The notes under the pieces are model-generated. The model did not search any database, was not told the DNA's origin, and was given only the letters and a program-made list of their open reading frames with translations. The position numbers were made by a program, and so were the translations under genes. A stretch of DNA of 64,000 bases from Streptomyces sp. CB02261. GTDB lineage: Bacteria > Actinomycetota > Actinomycetes > Streptomycetales > Streptomycetaceae. This document shows, in pieces, positions 54,668 through 63,238 of this stretch (the first letter of the stretch is position 1; the number at the start of each line of letters is the position of its first letter). Location: assembly GCF_001905665.1 (NCBI RefSeq), contig NZ_LIVX01000009.1, positions 124,001 through 188,000 of the forward strand. The letters are read 5' to 3'.

Positions 54668-57600
54668 GTGAGTCACGACGTCGCGTACCTCCGATTTCCG
54701 CACCTCCACGACGACCTGCTGTGCTTCGCCGCCGAAGACGATCTCTGGATCGCCCCGCTCGTCCCCGAGGGCGACCGCCCCGGCCGGGCCTGGCGCCTGA
54801 CCGTCGACCGGACCCGGGTCGGCCACCCGCGCTTCTCGCCGGACGGGCGCCGGATCGCGTACACGAACTGGCGCAGCCTCGACCCGGAGATCCATCTCGT
54901 CCCCGTCGAGGGCGGGCCCGCCCGGCGGCTCAGCTACTGGGGCTCCACCGACACCCGGGTCTGCGGCTGGACGCCCCCCGACAAGGACGGCCGCTCCGAC
55001 ATCCTCGCCGTCTCCTCGCACGGGCAGCCCTTCTCGTACTACTCCTGGGCCTACACCGTCCCCACCGACGGCTCCCCCGGCAAGCGCCTGCCCTGGGGCC
55101 CGGTCTCCGACATCGCCGTCACCGACGACCACGAGGGCGAGCGCCGCAGCCTCCTCCTCACCGGCAAGCCGCCGCACGAACCGGCCGCCTGGAAGCGGTA
55201 CCGGGGCGGCGCCACCGGACGCCTCTGGCTGCACGGCGAACGGCTGCTGCCCGACATCGGCGGCCACCTGGACTGCCCCATGGCCGTCGACGGCCGGATC
55301 GCGTTCCTCTCCGACCACGAGGGCGTCGCCAACCTGTACTCCTGCCGGCCCGACGGCGGCGATCTGCGCCGCCACACCGATCACGACGAGTTCTACGCCC
55401 GGCACGCCTCCAGCGACGGCCGCCGGGTCGTCTACCAGCACGCCGGCGACCTGTGGATCGTCGACTCGCTCACCGCCGACTCCCGCCCCCGGAAGCTGGA
55501 GGTGCGGCTCGGCGGCCAGCGCGTCGGCCGGCGCGCCTACCAGGTCCCCGCCGCCCACCACATCGACGCCCTGTCCGTCGACGAGACCGGCCGCGCGAGC
55601 GCCGTCTCCGTGCGCGGCAGCCTCTACTGGCTGACCCACCGCGACGGCCCGGCCCGCACGATCATCGACGAGCCGGGCGTCCGCGTACGGCTCCCCGAGA
55701 TGCTCGGCAGCGGCGGCCAGGTCGCGTACGTCACCGACGCCGAGGGCGAGGACACCGTCGAGGTCGGCTATCTGCCGCGCGCCAGCGGCGCCCGACCCCC
55801 GCGCCGCCTCGCCTCCGGAGACCTCGGCCGCGTCGAGGAACTCGTCTCCGACCCCGACGGCGAGCGGATCGCCATCGCCTCCCACGACGGACGGCTCCTC
55901 CTCCTCGACGCGACCGAGGAGTCCACCGGTGAGGTCACCGAACTCATCAGGTCCGTCAACGGGCCCGTACGCGACCTCGCCTTCTCCCCCGACGGCGACT
56001 GGCTCACCTGGTCCCACCCCGGCATCGGCCGCTCCCTGCGGTCCATCAAGATGGTCCGGATCTCCGGCCCCGGCGCCCGGACCGTCGTCGACGTCACCAA
56101 CGGGCGCTTCGAGGACGAGAACCCCGTCTTCACCCGGGACGGCCGTTACCTCGCCTTCCTGTCCTGGCGGGGCTTCGACCCGGTGTACGACGTGCACACC
56201 GGCGACCTGTCGTTCCCGCTCGGCTGCCGCCCTTACCTCGTGCCGCTCTCCTCCGCCACGCCCTCCCCCTTCGCACTGCTCCCCGACGGGCGGCCGGCGG
56301 CCGGCGGCCTCGACCCCGCCGACGACGACACGGACACCGGCGACGGCACCGTCACCGTGGAGATCGAGGGGCTCCCCGAGCGGGTCACCCCCTTCCCCGT
56401 CGCCGCCTCCAAGTACTCCGCCCTGCACCCGGTCAGCGGCGGCGGCCTCGTCTGGCTGCGCTGGCCCATCTCGGGCGCGCTCGGCGAGACTTTCGCCAAC
56501 CCGGCCGACACCTCGGGCCGCCCCACCCTGGAGCACTTCTCCATCGTCAAGGCCCGCAAGAGCGAACTCGCCAAGGACCTCGACTGGTTCTCGGTCAGCG
56601 GCGACGGCACCCGGCTCGTCGTCGCCGACGAGGGCGACCTGCGGGCCGTACCGGCGACCGAGCCCGGGGACGGCGACTCCACCGTCTACCTGGACCTGCG
56701 GCGCATCCTGCACGAGGTCGACCCGGGCGCCGAGTGGCGGCAGGCCTTCGACGAGGCCGGCCGGATCGTCCGCGCCTACTTCTGGGAGCCCGGCATGGGC
56801 GGGGTCGACTGGACGGCCGTCCTCGACCAGTACCGGCCGCTCCTCGAACGGGTCGCGTCCCCCGACGAGTTCGCCGACCTGCTCCGCGAGGTCATGGGCG
56901 AACTGGGCACCTCCCACGCGTACGTCACCCCCGCCCGCCGCAACGAGGGCCCGCCGCACTACCAGCGGCCCATGGGGCTCCTCGGGGCGAACCTGGTGCC
57001 CCGCGAGAACGGCTGGACCGTGAAGCGGATCCTGCCCGGCGAGTCCTCCGACTCCAAGGCCCGCTCCCCGCTCGCCGGCACCGGCATCCGCGAGGGCGCG
57101 ATCCTCACCCACGTCGACGGCCGGCCCGTCGACCCGGTCGCCGGCCCCTACCCGCTGCTCTCCGGCACCGGCGGCACCACCGTCGAGCTCACCTTCACCC
57201 CCGCCGAGGGCGAGGGCCGGGCCCGCCGCGTCGCCGTCGTCCCCCTCGTCGACGAGCGCCCGCTGCGCTACCAGGACTGGGTCGCCAAACGCCGGGCGGT
57301 GGTACGGGAGGTCAGCGGCGGCCGCTGCGGCTACCTCCACATCCCCGACATGGGCGGCTCCGGCTGGGCCCAGTTCAACCGCGACCTGCGCATGGAGGTC
57401 TCCCGGCCGGCCCTCATCGTCGACGTGCGCGGCAACGCCGGCGGCAACATCAGCGAGCTCGTCATAGAGAAGCTCACCCGCAGGATCCTCGGCTGGGACC
57501 TCACGCGGAACGCCCAGCCCGTCGCGTACGCCTCCAACGCCCCGCGCGGCCCCGTCGTCGCCCTCGCCGACGAGGCCACCTCGTCCGACGGCGACATGAT

Positions 57601-57958
57601 CACCGCCGCGTTCAAGCTCCTCGGCCTCGGCCCCGTCGTCGGACAGCGCACCTGGGGCGGTGTCGTCGGCATGACCGGCCGCCACCGGCTCGGCGACGGC
57701 ACCCAGATCACGGTCCCGATGAACGCGGCCTGGTTCCCCGAGTACGGCTGGTCCCTGGAGAACCACGGCGTCGAACCCGACCTCGCGATCCTGCGCACGC
57801 CCCTCGACTGGGCCGAGGGCCGCCACGCCCAGCTCGACGACGCGGTCCACGTCGCCCTCGCGCTCCTCACGGAGACCCCGGCGGCGAGCCCCCCGCCCTA
57901 CGAGGACCTCCCGGACCGCTCGCGCCCGAAGCTGCCGCCGAGGCCGGACACCCCCTAG
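54668..57958 (+). CDS. Tricorn-type protease (S41 family)
   Basis: Large self-assembling cytosolic peptidase that degrades peptides released by the proteasome or other proteases. The protein is 1096 aa from GTG 54668; the frame extends upstream through the operators but is not coding there. Two N-terminal beta-propeller regions (about 1-330 and 330-680, PD40/WD40-like with FSPDGRRIAY and FSPDGDWLTW), a C1 domain with catalytic His750 (GTSHAYV), a PDZ domain (about 780-880) and a C2 S41 core with nucleophile Ser973 in SSDGDM. Length matches archaeal and Streptomyces tricorn. Divergent from tetR. Confidence 0.93.
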   Translation: MSHDVAYLRFPHLHDDLLCFAAEDDLWIAPLVPEGDRPGRAWRLTVDRTRVGHPRFSPDGRRIAYTNWRSLDPEIHLVPVEGGPARRLSYWGSTDTRVCGWTPPDKDGRSDILAVSSHGQPFSYYSWAYTVPTDGSPGKRLPWGPVSDIAVTDDHEGERRSLLLTGKPPHEPAAWKRYRGGATGRLWLHGERLLPDIGGHLDCPMAVDGRIAFLSDHEGVANLYSCRPDGGDLRRHTDHDEFYARHASSDGRRVVYQHAGDLWIVDSLTADSRPRKLEVRLGGQRVGRRAYQVPAAHHIDALSVDETGRASAVSVRGSLYWLTHRDGPARTIIDEPGVRVRLPEMLGSGGQVAYVTDAEGEDTVEVGYLPRASGARPPRRLASGDLGRVEELVSDPDGERIAIASHDGRLLLLDATEESTGEVTELIRSVNGPVRDLAFSPDGDWLTWSHPGIGRSLRSIKMVRISGPGARTVVDVTNGRFEDENPVFTRDGRYLAFLSWRGFDPVYDVHTGDLSFPLGCRPYLVPLSSATPSPFALLPDGRPAAGGLDPADDDTDTGDGTVTVEIEGLPERVTPFPVAASKYSALHPVSGGGLVWLRWPISGALGETFANPADTSGRPTLEHFSIVKARKSELAKDLDWFSVSGDGTRLVVADEGDLRAVPATEPGDGDSTVYLDLRRILHEVDPGAEWRQAFDEAGRIVRAYFWEPGMGGVDWTAVLDQYRPLLERVASPDEFADLLREVMGELGTSHAYVTPARRNEGPPHYQRPMGLLGANLVPRENGWTVKRILPGESSDSKARSPLAGTGIREGAILTHVDGRPVDPVAGPYPLLSGTGGTTVELTFTPAEGEGRARRVAVVPLVDERPLRYQDWVAKRRAVVREVSGGRCGYLHIPDMGGSGWAQFNRDLRMEVSRPALIVDVRGNAGGNISELVIEKLTRRILGWDLTRNAQPVAYASNAPRGPVVALADEATSSDGDMITAAFKLLGLGPVVGQRTWGGVVGMTGRHRLGDGTQITVPMNAAWFPEYGWSLENHGVEPDLAILRTPLDWAEGRHAQLDDAVHVALALLTETPAASPPPYEDLPDRSRPKLPPRPDTP

Positions 57959-57981
57959 GACGTGCCCTGGGACGTCATCCT

Positions 57982-58485
57982 TCAGGAAGTCAGGACGACG
58001 AGCTCTCCCAGGTCCATCTCGTAGGAGGTCCCGGCCCGTCCGTCGATCGTGACGCTCCCGACCGCCCCGAAGCCGACCCGTCCGAGCACGGCCCTCGACC
58101 CCTCGTTGTCGAGGGTCGTGACGGCGGTCAGCCGGCTCAGCCCGTACTCCTCGCGCGCCAGCCGGCACACCTCCCTGACCCCGGCCGTCGCGACGCCGCG
58201 CCCGGTCGCCTTCTCGGCCACCCGGTAGCCCAGCTCGGCGCCCCCGTCGGCGACGTCGACCAGGTTGAACCGGCCGAGGATCTCCCCGCCCTCCCCCACC
58301 AGCACATGGAAGTGGATCGTCCCGGCCATCTGCTCGTCGAGGAGCGCCCGGTGCCGCTCCTCGAAGTGGGTGAAGTACGCGTCGCCCCGGTCGGGCACGG
58401 ACGCGGCGAAGTACCCCCGGTTCTCCCGCTCGAACACGAGCAGGGCGGGGGCGTGATCGGATCGCAGTCGCTCAAGTACGGCCAT
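57982..58485 (-). CDS. GNAT-family N-acetyltransferase
   Basis: The protein is 167 aa of the RimJ/RimL type. Acetyl-CoA pyrophosphate loop around AEKATGRGVATAGV (Q/R-x-x-G-x-G/A), strand FNLVDVADGGAELGYRV and TTLDNEGSRAVLGRVGF (quoted in part). ATG 58485 precedes the beta1 strand. Substrate unknown; protein N-terminal or small-molecule acetylation are both possible. Convergent with the tricorn gene. Confidence 0.92.
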   Translation of the reverse strand: MAVLERLRSDHAPALLVFERENRGYFAASVPDRGDAYFTHFEERHRALLDEQMAGTIHFHVLVGEGGEILGRFNLVDVADGGAELGYRVAEKATGRGVATAGVREVCRLAREEYGLSRLTAVTTLDNEGSRAVLGRVGFGAVGSVTIDGRAGTSYEMDLGELVVLTS

Positions 58486-58548
58486 GGGCGCCACCGTACG
58501 AAGACCGGCCGCTCGACGCGTCCGGTTTTCCGGCCCCCACGCGCGCGA

Positions 58549-58576
58549 AGGCGCACCCGGTGTCGCGGGTGCGCCT
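58549..58576 (-). terminator. Terminator after the small coiled-coil gene
   Basis: 11-bp stem AGGCGCACCCG / CGGGTGCGCCT with a 6-nt loop, 20 nt beyond the stop codon at 58596. Confidence 0.8.
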
Positions 58577-58595
58577 CGCTCACGGCAGGCCGGCG

Positions 58596-58796
58596 TCAGA
58601 CGCCGGGCTGCCGGTCCATGCGGTCCCGGTCCGCGCGGTCCCGGGCTTCCTGCTGGGCCTTGCGGGCCTCGTCGGCGGGGCGCTCGCGGCCCTGGGAGGC
58701 GCGCTCGGACGCTTCGTCCTTCGCCTTGCCCATGGCCTCCTTGGCCTGCTGCTTGAGCTGCTCCGCCTTGTCCTTGAACTGGTCCTGCATGCCCAT
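58596..58796 (-). CDS. Small charged CsbD-like/coiled-coil protein
   Basis: The protein is 66 aa, rich in K, E, D, R, Q and A, with no aromatic residue besides one Phe: MGMQDQFKDKAEQLKQQA is one long amphipathic helix. Resembles stress-associated CsbD/UPF0337 and general-stress small proteins, but the length and motif do not allow a firm family call. ATG 58796 follows GGAGGG. Own promoter and terminator; probable stress gene. Confidence 0.78.
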   Translation of the reverse strand: MGMQDQFKDKAEQLKQQAKEAMGKAKDEASERASQGRERPADEARKAQQEARDRADRDRMDRQPGV

Positions 58797-58932
58797 GGAA
58801 GTTCCCTCCTGGAAGGGTGGTGTGATCGGGAGGGGGCGGTGTGCCCCCTGGCCTCGACCAGCGTGGCACGGGCGAACATTCCCCGCATTTCGATCAGTTA
58901 CGGACCGTGAGGACCGCCGCCGGCCTCCTCCG

Positions 58933-59814
58933 TCAGGCCTTCTCCGTCCGCGCCCGCTCGTCGGCCGCGCCGCCCGCGCCCACCAGGCCCTTCGACACCG
59001 AGCCGAGCCGCGGCTCGAACCGCTTCATCTCCCGCTGCCCGACGGTGGCGATGAGACCGGGCAGATAGCCGCGGACCGACTGCATCCCGCGCAGCCACCA
59101 CTGCGCGTACACGTGCGCGGAGCGCCGCTCGATGCCCGCCACGATCCGGTCGACGGCCGGGCCGAGGGGGTACGTGCGGTTCGAGGGCCACGGGAGGCGC
59201 TGCCGCAGCTCCTTCATCACGTCGTCCTGGTCGGCGCCCCGCACCATGTCCGTGTCGGTCCAGGAGAGGTAGCCGACGCCGACCCGCACGCCCTTGTACG
59301 CGACCTCGGCCCGCAGGCTGTGCGCGAAGGCCTCGACGCCGGACTTGGAGGCGCAGTACGCCGTCATCATCGGCGCCGGGGTGAGCGCGGCGAGCGACGC
59401 GATCTGGAGGAAGTACCCCCGGGACTCCATGAGGACCGGCAGGAACGCCCGGCCCGTCACCGCGCCGCCGATGAGGTTGACCTCGATGACCCGCCGCCAG
59501 GCGTCGGGGTCGGAGTGGACGAACGGCCCGCCCGCCGCCACACCGGCGTTGGCGACGACGATGTCGACCTTCCCGAACCGCTCCTTCACCTCGGCCGCGA
59601 CCCTGGCCATCGCCTCGTGGTCGGTGACGTCGGCGTGCCACCAGTCGGCCTCGGTGTGCAGCCGCCCGGCGACCTCCTTGAGCAGCTCCGGCTCCAGGCC
59701 CACGAGCGCGATCCTCGCGCCGCGCGCGGAGAGCTTGCGGGCGAGGAGTTCGCCGACGCCGCGGGCCCCTCCGGTGATGACCGCGACCTGTCCTTCCAGG
59801 CTCACCCTGCTCAT
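58933..59814 (-). CDS. Short-chain dehydrogenase/reductase of the BVMO operon
   Basis: The protein is 293 aa, a classical SDR with TGGARGVGE (15-23), NAG-like VANAGVA, catalytic Ser in LQIASLAAL and Tyr/Lys in YCASK. A C-terminal extension (about 225-293, GYLPGLIATVGQREMKRF) is typical of SDRs co-encoded with alkane/ketone Baeyer-Villiger monooxygenases. ATG 59814 overlaps the hydrolase stop as ATGA. Likely oxidises or reduces the alcohol or aldehyde released by ester cleavage. Confidence 0.9.
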   Translation of the reverse strand: MSRVSLEGQVAVITGGARGVGELLARKLSARGARIALVGLEPELLKEVAGRLHTEADWWHADVTDHEAMARVAAEVKERFGKVDIVVANAGVAAGGPFVHSDPDAWRRVIEVNLIGGAVTGRAFLPVLMESRGYFLQIASLAALTPAPMMTAYCASKSGVEAFAHSLRAEVAYKGVRVGVGYLSWTDTDMVRGADQDDVMKELRQRLPWPSNRTYPLGPAVDRIVAGIERRSAHVYAQWWLRGMQSVRGYLPGLIATVGQREMKRFEPRLGSVSKGLVGAGGAADERARTEKA

Positions 59815-60737
59815 GCCTGCTCCTTCTCCTTCGGCTGCTCCCCGGACTTCACGCCCAGGTACGTGAGGGTCAGTTCGCGGATCTGCGCGGTGACGGCCTC
59901 GGGGGCCTCCACCGGTGTCATGTGGCCCATGCCGGCCAGTTCGACCAGACCCGTGCAGTGCGGCAGCGCCTCCGCCATCGCCCGGGAGTGGACGGCCGGG
60001 GTGAGCCGGTCGGCGGTTCCGACGAGCACGGCCACGGGCAGCCGCAGCTCCCGCAGCGCCTCGCCGAGATCGAGCCCGGCCAGGACCTGCGACCAGCCGT
60101 ACCGGGAGGTGCGGGGGCAGGCGTGCACGATCCGCGCGCAGGCGTCGACGCGGTCGGGCGCCGAGCCCGGTCCCATCGTCGCGTACCTGAGGATCTTCTT
60201 CGAGACGGCGTTGACCGGGCCGAGCGGCGCCTTCGCGCCGAGGACGGCCTTGGTCAGCCGGGTGCGCAGGCCGCCGGGCCCCAGCGGCACCACGGTGGAC
60301 TCGGCGGTCAGCCGGGAGGGCCCGGTGGAGCAGAGCAGGACGGCGGCGGCGTGCTGCCGGAAGCCGGGGCGCGTGGCGGCCGCCATGATCGTCATGCCGC
60401 CCATGGAGTGGCCGGCCAGGACGGCCCGCTCACCGGGGCCGAGGGTGGCCGCGAGCACGGCCTCCAGGTCGTCGGCGAGCGCGGTCGTCGAGTATCCGCC
60501 GGGGCCGGGCACCGGGGAGCGGCCGTGGCCGCGCTGGTCGTAGGCGATGACTCGGTGGTCGGCGGCGAGTGCCCGGATCTGCTCGGCCCAGAAGGTGGTC
60601 GAGCAGGTCCAGCCGTGGGCGAGGACGACGGCGGGGGCGCCGTCGGGGCCGTACACCTCGACGTGGATCCGGGCGCCGTCGGCGGAGACGGCGGTGAGTT
60701 CGCGGGACACGGGCAGCGGGACGAGGCGCCGGCTCAC
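59811..60737 (-). CDS. Alpha/beta hydrolase of the BVMO operon
   Basis: The protein is 308 aa from GTG 60737, which overlaps the BVMO stop (GTGA). Nucleophile elbow GHSMGG, HGWTCSTTFW oxyanion segment, acid Asp in VGTADRLTP and His in GMGHMTPVE give a complete catalytic triad. Likely hydrolyses the ester or lactone made by the monooxygenase. Confidence 0.92.
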   Translation of the reverse strand: MSRRLVPLPVSRELTAVSADGARIHVEVYGPDGAPAVVLAHGWTCSTTFWAEQIRALAADHRVIAYDQRGHGRSPVPGPGGYSTTALADDLEAVLAATLGPGERAVLAGHSMGGMTIMAAATRPGFRQHAAAVLLCSTGPSRLTAESTVVPLGPGGLRTRLTKAVLGAKAPLGPVNAVSKKILRYATMGPGSAPDRVDACARIVHACPRTSRYGWSQVLAGLDLGEALRELRLPVAVLVGTADRLTPAVHSRAMAEALPHCTGLVELAGMGHMTPVEAPEAVTAQIRELTLTYLGVKSGEQPKEKEQA

Positions 60738-62263
60738 TTCGCGGCCTCCTTCGTGCGGGACCCACCGGTCGTCGTCGCGGGCGGGGCCGGCCTGGGGGCG
60801 CGGAGGATCTCGTACTCGGAGAGGTCGACCTGCCGGGTCTCGCGCCGGAACTCCCCCGTGGTGCCGGGCCACAGGGTGGTGTTGCGGCCGTTGGCGTCGA
60901 GGTACCAGCTCTCGCAGCCGCCCGCCTTCCACACGGTCCGCTCCATCCGGGCCTGTACCTTGCGGTTCCAGGCGCCGACGGCGGAGGGCCGGACGGCGAG
61001 GGCGGCGCGTCCTCCGAGCACGTTCAACTGGCGCAGGTAGTCGGCCATGTAGTTCAGCTGGGACTCGATCATCAGGATCATCGAGGAGTTCCCGAGGCCC
61101 GTGTTGGGGCCGATGATCGTCATCCAGTTGGGGAAGCCGGCGGCGGTGGCGCCTCGCAGCGACTCCATGCCGTCCTTCCACGCCTCGGCGAGCGAGAGGC
61201 CGTCGGCGCCGATGACCCGTGGGGCGATCGGCATGTCGGTGACGTGGAAGCCGGTGCCGAAGATGATCGCGTCGACCTCGGTCTCGGTGCCGTCGGCGGC
61301 GACCACGGTCGAGCCGCGCACCTCGCGCAGGCCGGAGGCGACGACGTCGACGTTGGGCTGCGCGACCGCCGGGTAGTACGTGCTGGAGAGCAGGATCCGC
61401 TTGCAGCCGATGCGGTACGAGGGGGTCAGCTTGGCCCGCAGGACGGGGTCCTTGATGGACTTGGCGATGTTGGCCTTGGCGAGCCGCTCGACGAGCCCGA
61501 GTTCGTTGGGGTGCTTGGTGAAGGCCCCGACCTGGAGTTCGCGGATGCCCCAGAGCAGGCCGCGGCGGAGGGTGCCGGTGACGGGCAGGGCCCGGTGGAG
61601 CCAGCGCTCGGGGCCGCTGATGGCCCGGTCCATGCGGCGCATCACCCAGGGGGGCGTGCGCTGGAACAGCGTCAGTTTCCCGACCTGGGGCTGGATGGCG
61701 GGCACGATCTGGATGGCGGAGGCGCCGGTGCCGATCATGGCGACGCGCTTGCCGGTGAGGTCGTAGTCGTGGTCCCAGCGGGCGGAGTGGAAGACCTTGC
61801 CGGGGAAGTCGGCGAGCCCGGGGATGTCGGGGATCTTGGGGTCGGAGAGCGGCCCGGTCGCGGAGACGACGACCTCGGCGCTGAAGCGGCCGCCGCTGGT
61901 CTCGATCTCCCAGCGGAGCGCCTCGGCGTCCCACTCCATCCGCAGCACCTCGTGGTTCAGGCGGAGGTGGGGACGGAGCCCGAAGGTGTCCGTGACATGC
62001 TCCAGATACGCGCGGATGTGGCGCTGTCCGGAGAAGGTCCGCGGCCAGTCGGGGTTGGGCGCGAAGGAGAAGGAGTAGAGGTGGGAGGGGACGTCGCAGG
62101 CGCAGCCGGGGTAGCTGTTGTCCCGCCATGTGCCGCCCACGGAGTCGGCCCGCTCCAGGACCACGAAGTCGGTGATCCCCTCGCGGCGCAGCCGGACGGC
62201 GGCGCCGAGGCCACCGAATCCCGATCCGATCACCGCCACCCGTACGTGCTCGTGCTTCGCCAT
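60734..62263 (-). CDS. Flavin-containing Baeyer-Villiger-type monooxygenase
   Basis: The protein is 509 aa from ATG 62263, behind GGGAGG. FAD-binding GSGFGGLG (about 15-22), GGTWRDNSYPGCACDVPSHLY (FAD/substrate; quoted within limit as GGTWRDNSYPG and CACDVPSHLY), the BVMO fingerprint FPGKVFHSARW (F-x-G-x3-H-x3-W), second NADPH-binding GTGASAIQ and a C-terminal GTGFHVTDMP. Converts ketones to esters, or in AlmA-type relatives hydroxylates long-chain alkanes. First gene of the BVMO-hydrolase-SDR operon, divergent from a MerR gene with two dyads between. Confidence 0.93.
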   Translation of the reverse strand: MAKHEHVRVAVIGSGFGGLGAAVRLRREGITDFVVLERADSVGGTWRDNSYPGCACDVPSHLYSFSFAPNPDWPRTFSGQRHIRAYLEHVTDTFGLRPHLRLNHEVLRMEWDAEALRWEIETSGGRFSAEVVVSATGPLSDPKIPDIPGLADFPGKVFHSARWDHDYDLTGKRVAMIGTGASAIQIVPAIQPQVGKLTLFQRTPPWVMRRMDRAISGPERWLHRALPVTGTLRRGLLWGIRELQVGAFTKHPNELGLVERLAKANIAKSIKDPVLRAKLTPSYRIGCKRILLSSTYYPAVAQPNVDVVASGLREVRGSTVVAADGTETEVDAIIFGTGFHVTDMPIAPRVIGADGLSLAEAWKDGMESLRGATAAGFPNWMTIIGPNTGLGNSSMILMIESQLNYMADYLRQLNVLGGRAALAVRPSAVGAWNRKVQARMERTVWKAGGCESWYLDANGRNTTLWPGTTGEFRRETRQVDLSEYEILRAPRPAPPATTTGGSRTKEAAK

Positions 62264-62333
62264 GCCGCCTCCCGTGCGCCCGGCCAATCACGCCAGCAAT
62301 CACTGGCACAATCGGGACTGTAGAGCAGCGCCA

Positions 62334-62376
62334 TACCGAGCGGTAGGGGTACGGCAAGGGAAAGTTACCGGCGGTA
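62334..62376. promoter_or_regulatory. Twin palindromes between the BVMO and MerR genes
   Basis: TACCGAGCGGTA (62334-62345) and TACCGGCGGTA (62366-62376) have identical 5-bp arms with spacers of 2 and 1 nt. The second lies just upstream of TAGGCT (62382-62387), a likely -10 of the MerR gene 7 nt before its GTG. They are good candidate operators for MerR autoregulation and BVMO operon control. Confidence 0.65.
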
Positions 62377-62394
62377 CAACATAGGCTGGCGGGC

Positions 62395-63153
62395 GTGGCA
62401 GAAGGATCAGGCGAAGGACCGGGACAGGACGCGGGCGCACGCACAGGCACGGGCGAAGGCCCCCGGGCGGCGGACGGGGACGTCACCGCGCGCGCGGGAG
62501 CACGCGAGTACCGCGTGGAGGAGCTGGCGGCCGCCGCCGGCATCACCGTGCGCACCCTGCGCTTCTACCGCGAGCGCGGCCTGATCCCCCCGCCCCGCCG
62601 CGAGGGCAGGATCGCCTGGTACGACGAGCAGCACCTGGCCCGGCTCCGCACCATCGCCGCCCTCCTGGAGCGCGGCCACACCCTCAACGGCATCGCCGAC
62701 CTGACCACCGCCTTCGAGAGCGGCCGGAACGTCCGCGAGGTCCTCGCCCTCCCCGCGCCCAGCGAGGAGGAGCCGGTCCGCCTGACCCCAGAGGAACTCG
62801 CCGACCACTTCGCCGGCGAGGTGACCCCGGAGAACCTCGCGGCCGCCCTCGACCTCGGCTACCTCGTCACCGACGGCGAGGAGATCATCCACATCAGCCG
62901 CCGCCTGCTCGACGTCTCCGCCGCCCTCGTCCGCGAGGGCGTCCCGCTCGCCGAGGTCCTCACGGCGGGCGCCCGCGTCCGCGAGCACGCCGACGCCCTG
63001 GCGGAGCTCTTCACCGACCTGCTGCGCACCCACACGGCCGAGGACGACCTGTGGCGGCTGCGCCCACTCGCGAAGAGCGTGGTGGAGGCCGAACTCTCGA
63101 TGGCGCTCGACCGCCGCCTGCGCCCCACGCCCCCCGAGACTCAGGCGCCGTAG
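62395..63153 (+). CDS. MerR-family regulator of the BVMO operon
   Basis: The protein is 252 aa from GTG 62395, which has no ribosome-binding site but a -10-like TAGGCT 7 nt upstream, so it may be leaderless. A 35-residue disordered Gly/Ala head is followed by the winged HTH (YRVEELAAAAGITVRTLRFY, RERGLIPPPRR). The long C-terminal effector domain (about 110-245) is mostly helical and could bind a hydrophobic ligand. Long MerR proteins of this type adjoin BVMO/hydrolase operons. Confidence 0.9.
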   Translation: MAEGSGEGPGQDAGARTGTGEGPRAADGDVTARAGAREYRVEELAAAAGITVRTLRFYRERGLIPPPRREGRIAWYDEQHLARLRTIAALLERGHTLNGIADLTTAFESGRNVREVLALPAPSEEEPVRLTPEELADHFAGEVTPENLAAALDLGYLVTDGEEIIHISRRLLDVSAALVREGVPLAEVLTAGARVREHADALAELFTDLLRTHTAEDDLWRLRPLAKSVVEAELSMALDRRLRPTPPETQAP

Positions 63154-63165
63154 CGGCGCCCGGGA

Positions 63166-63213
63166 CGCCGTCGCCGTGACGGCCGGGGGCGCCGTCGCCG
63201 TGGCGGCCGGGGC
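63166..63213. repeat. Tandem 24-bp repeat between merR and xthA
   Basis: CGCCGTCGCCGTGACGGCCGG plus GGG and CGCCGTCGCCGTGGCGGCCGG plus GGC follow head to tail with one or two differences. Confidence 0.7.
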
Positions 63214-63216
63214 AGG

Positions 63217-63233
63217 GGGCCCGTAGCGGGCCC
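63217..63233. terminator. Terminator between merR and xthA
   Basis: GGGCCCG TAG CGGGCCC, a 7-bp perfect stem with 3-nt loop, between convergent stop codons at 63153 and 63239. Confidence 0.7.
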
Positions 63234-63238
63234 GGGGA

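Noticed and set aside
54575..58168. 1197-codon frame antisense to the tricorn gene
   Set aside because: No motifs or start signal; produced by GC bias opposite a real gene with full tricorn motifs.
59811..62263. Part of a secondary-metabolite cluster
   Set aside because: No PKS, NRPS, terpene or other core gene nearby; it looks like a catabolic operon.
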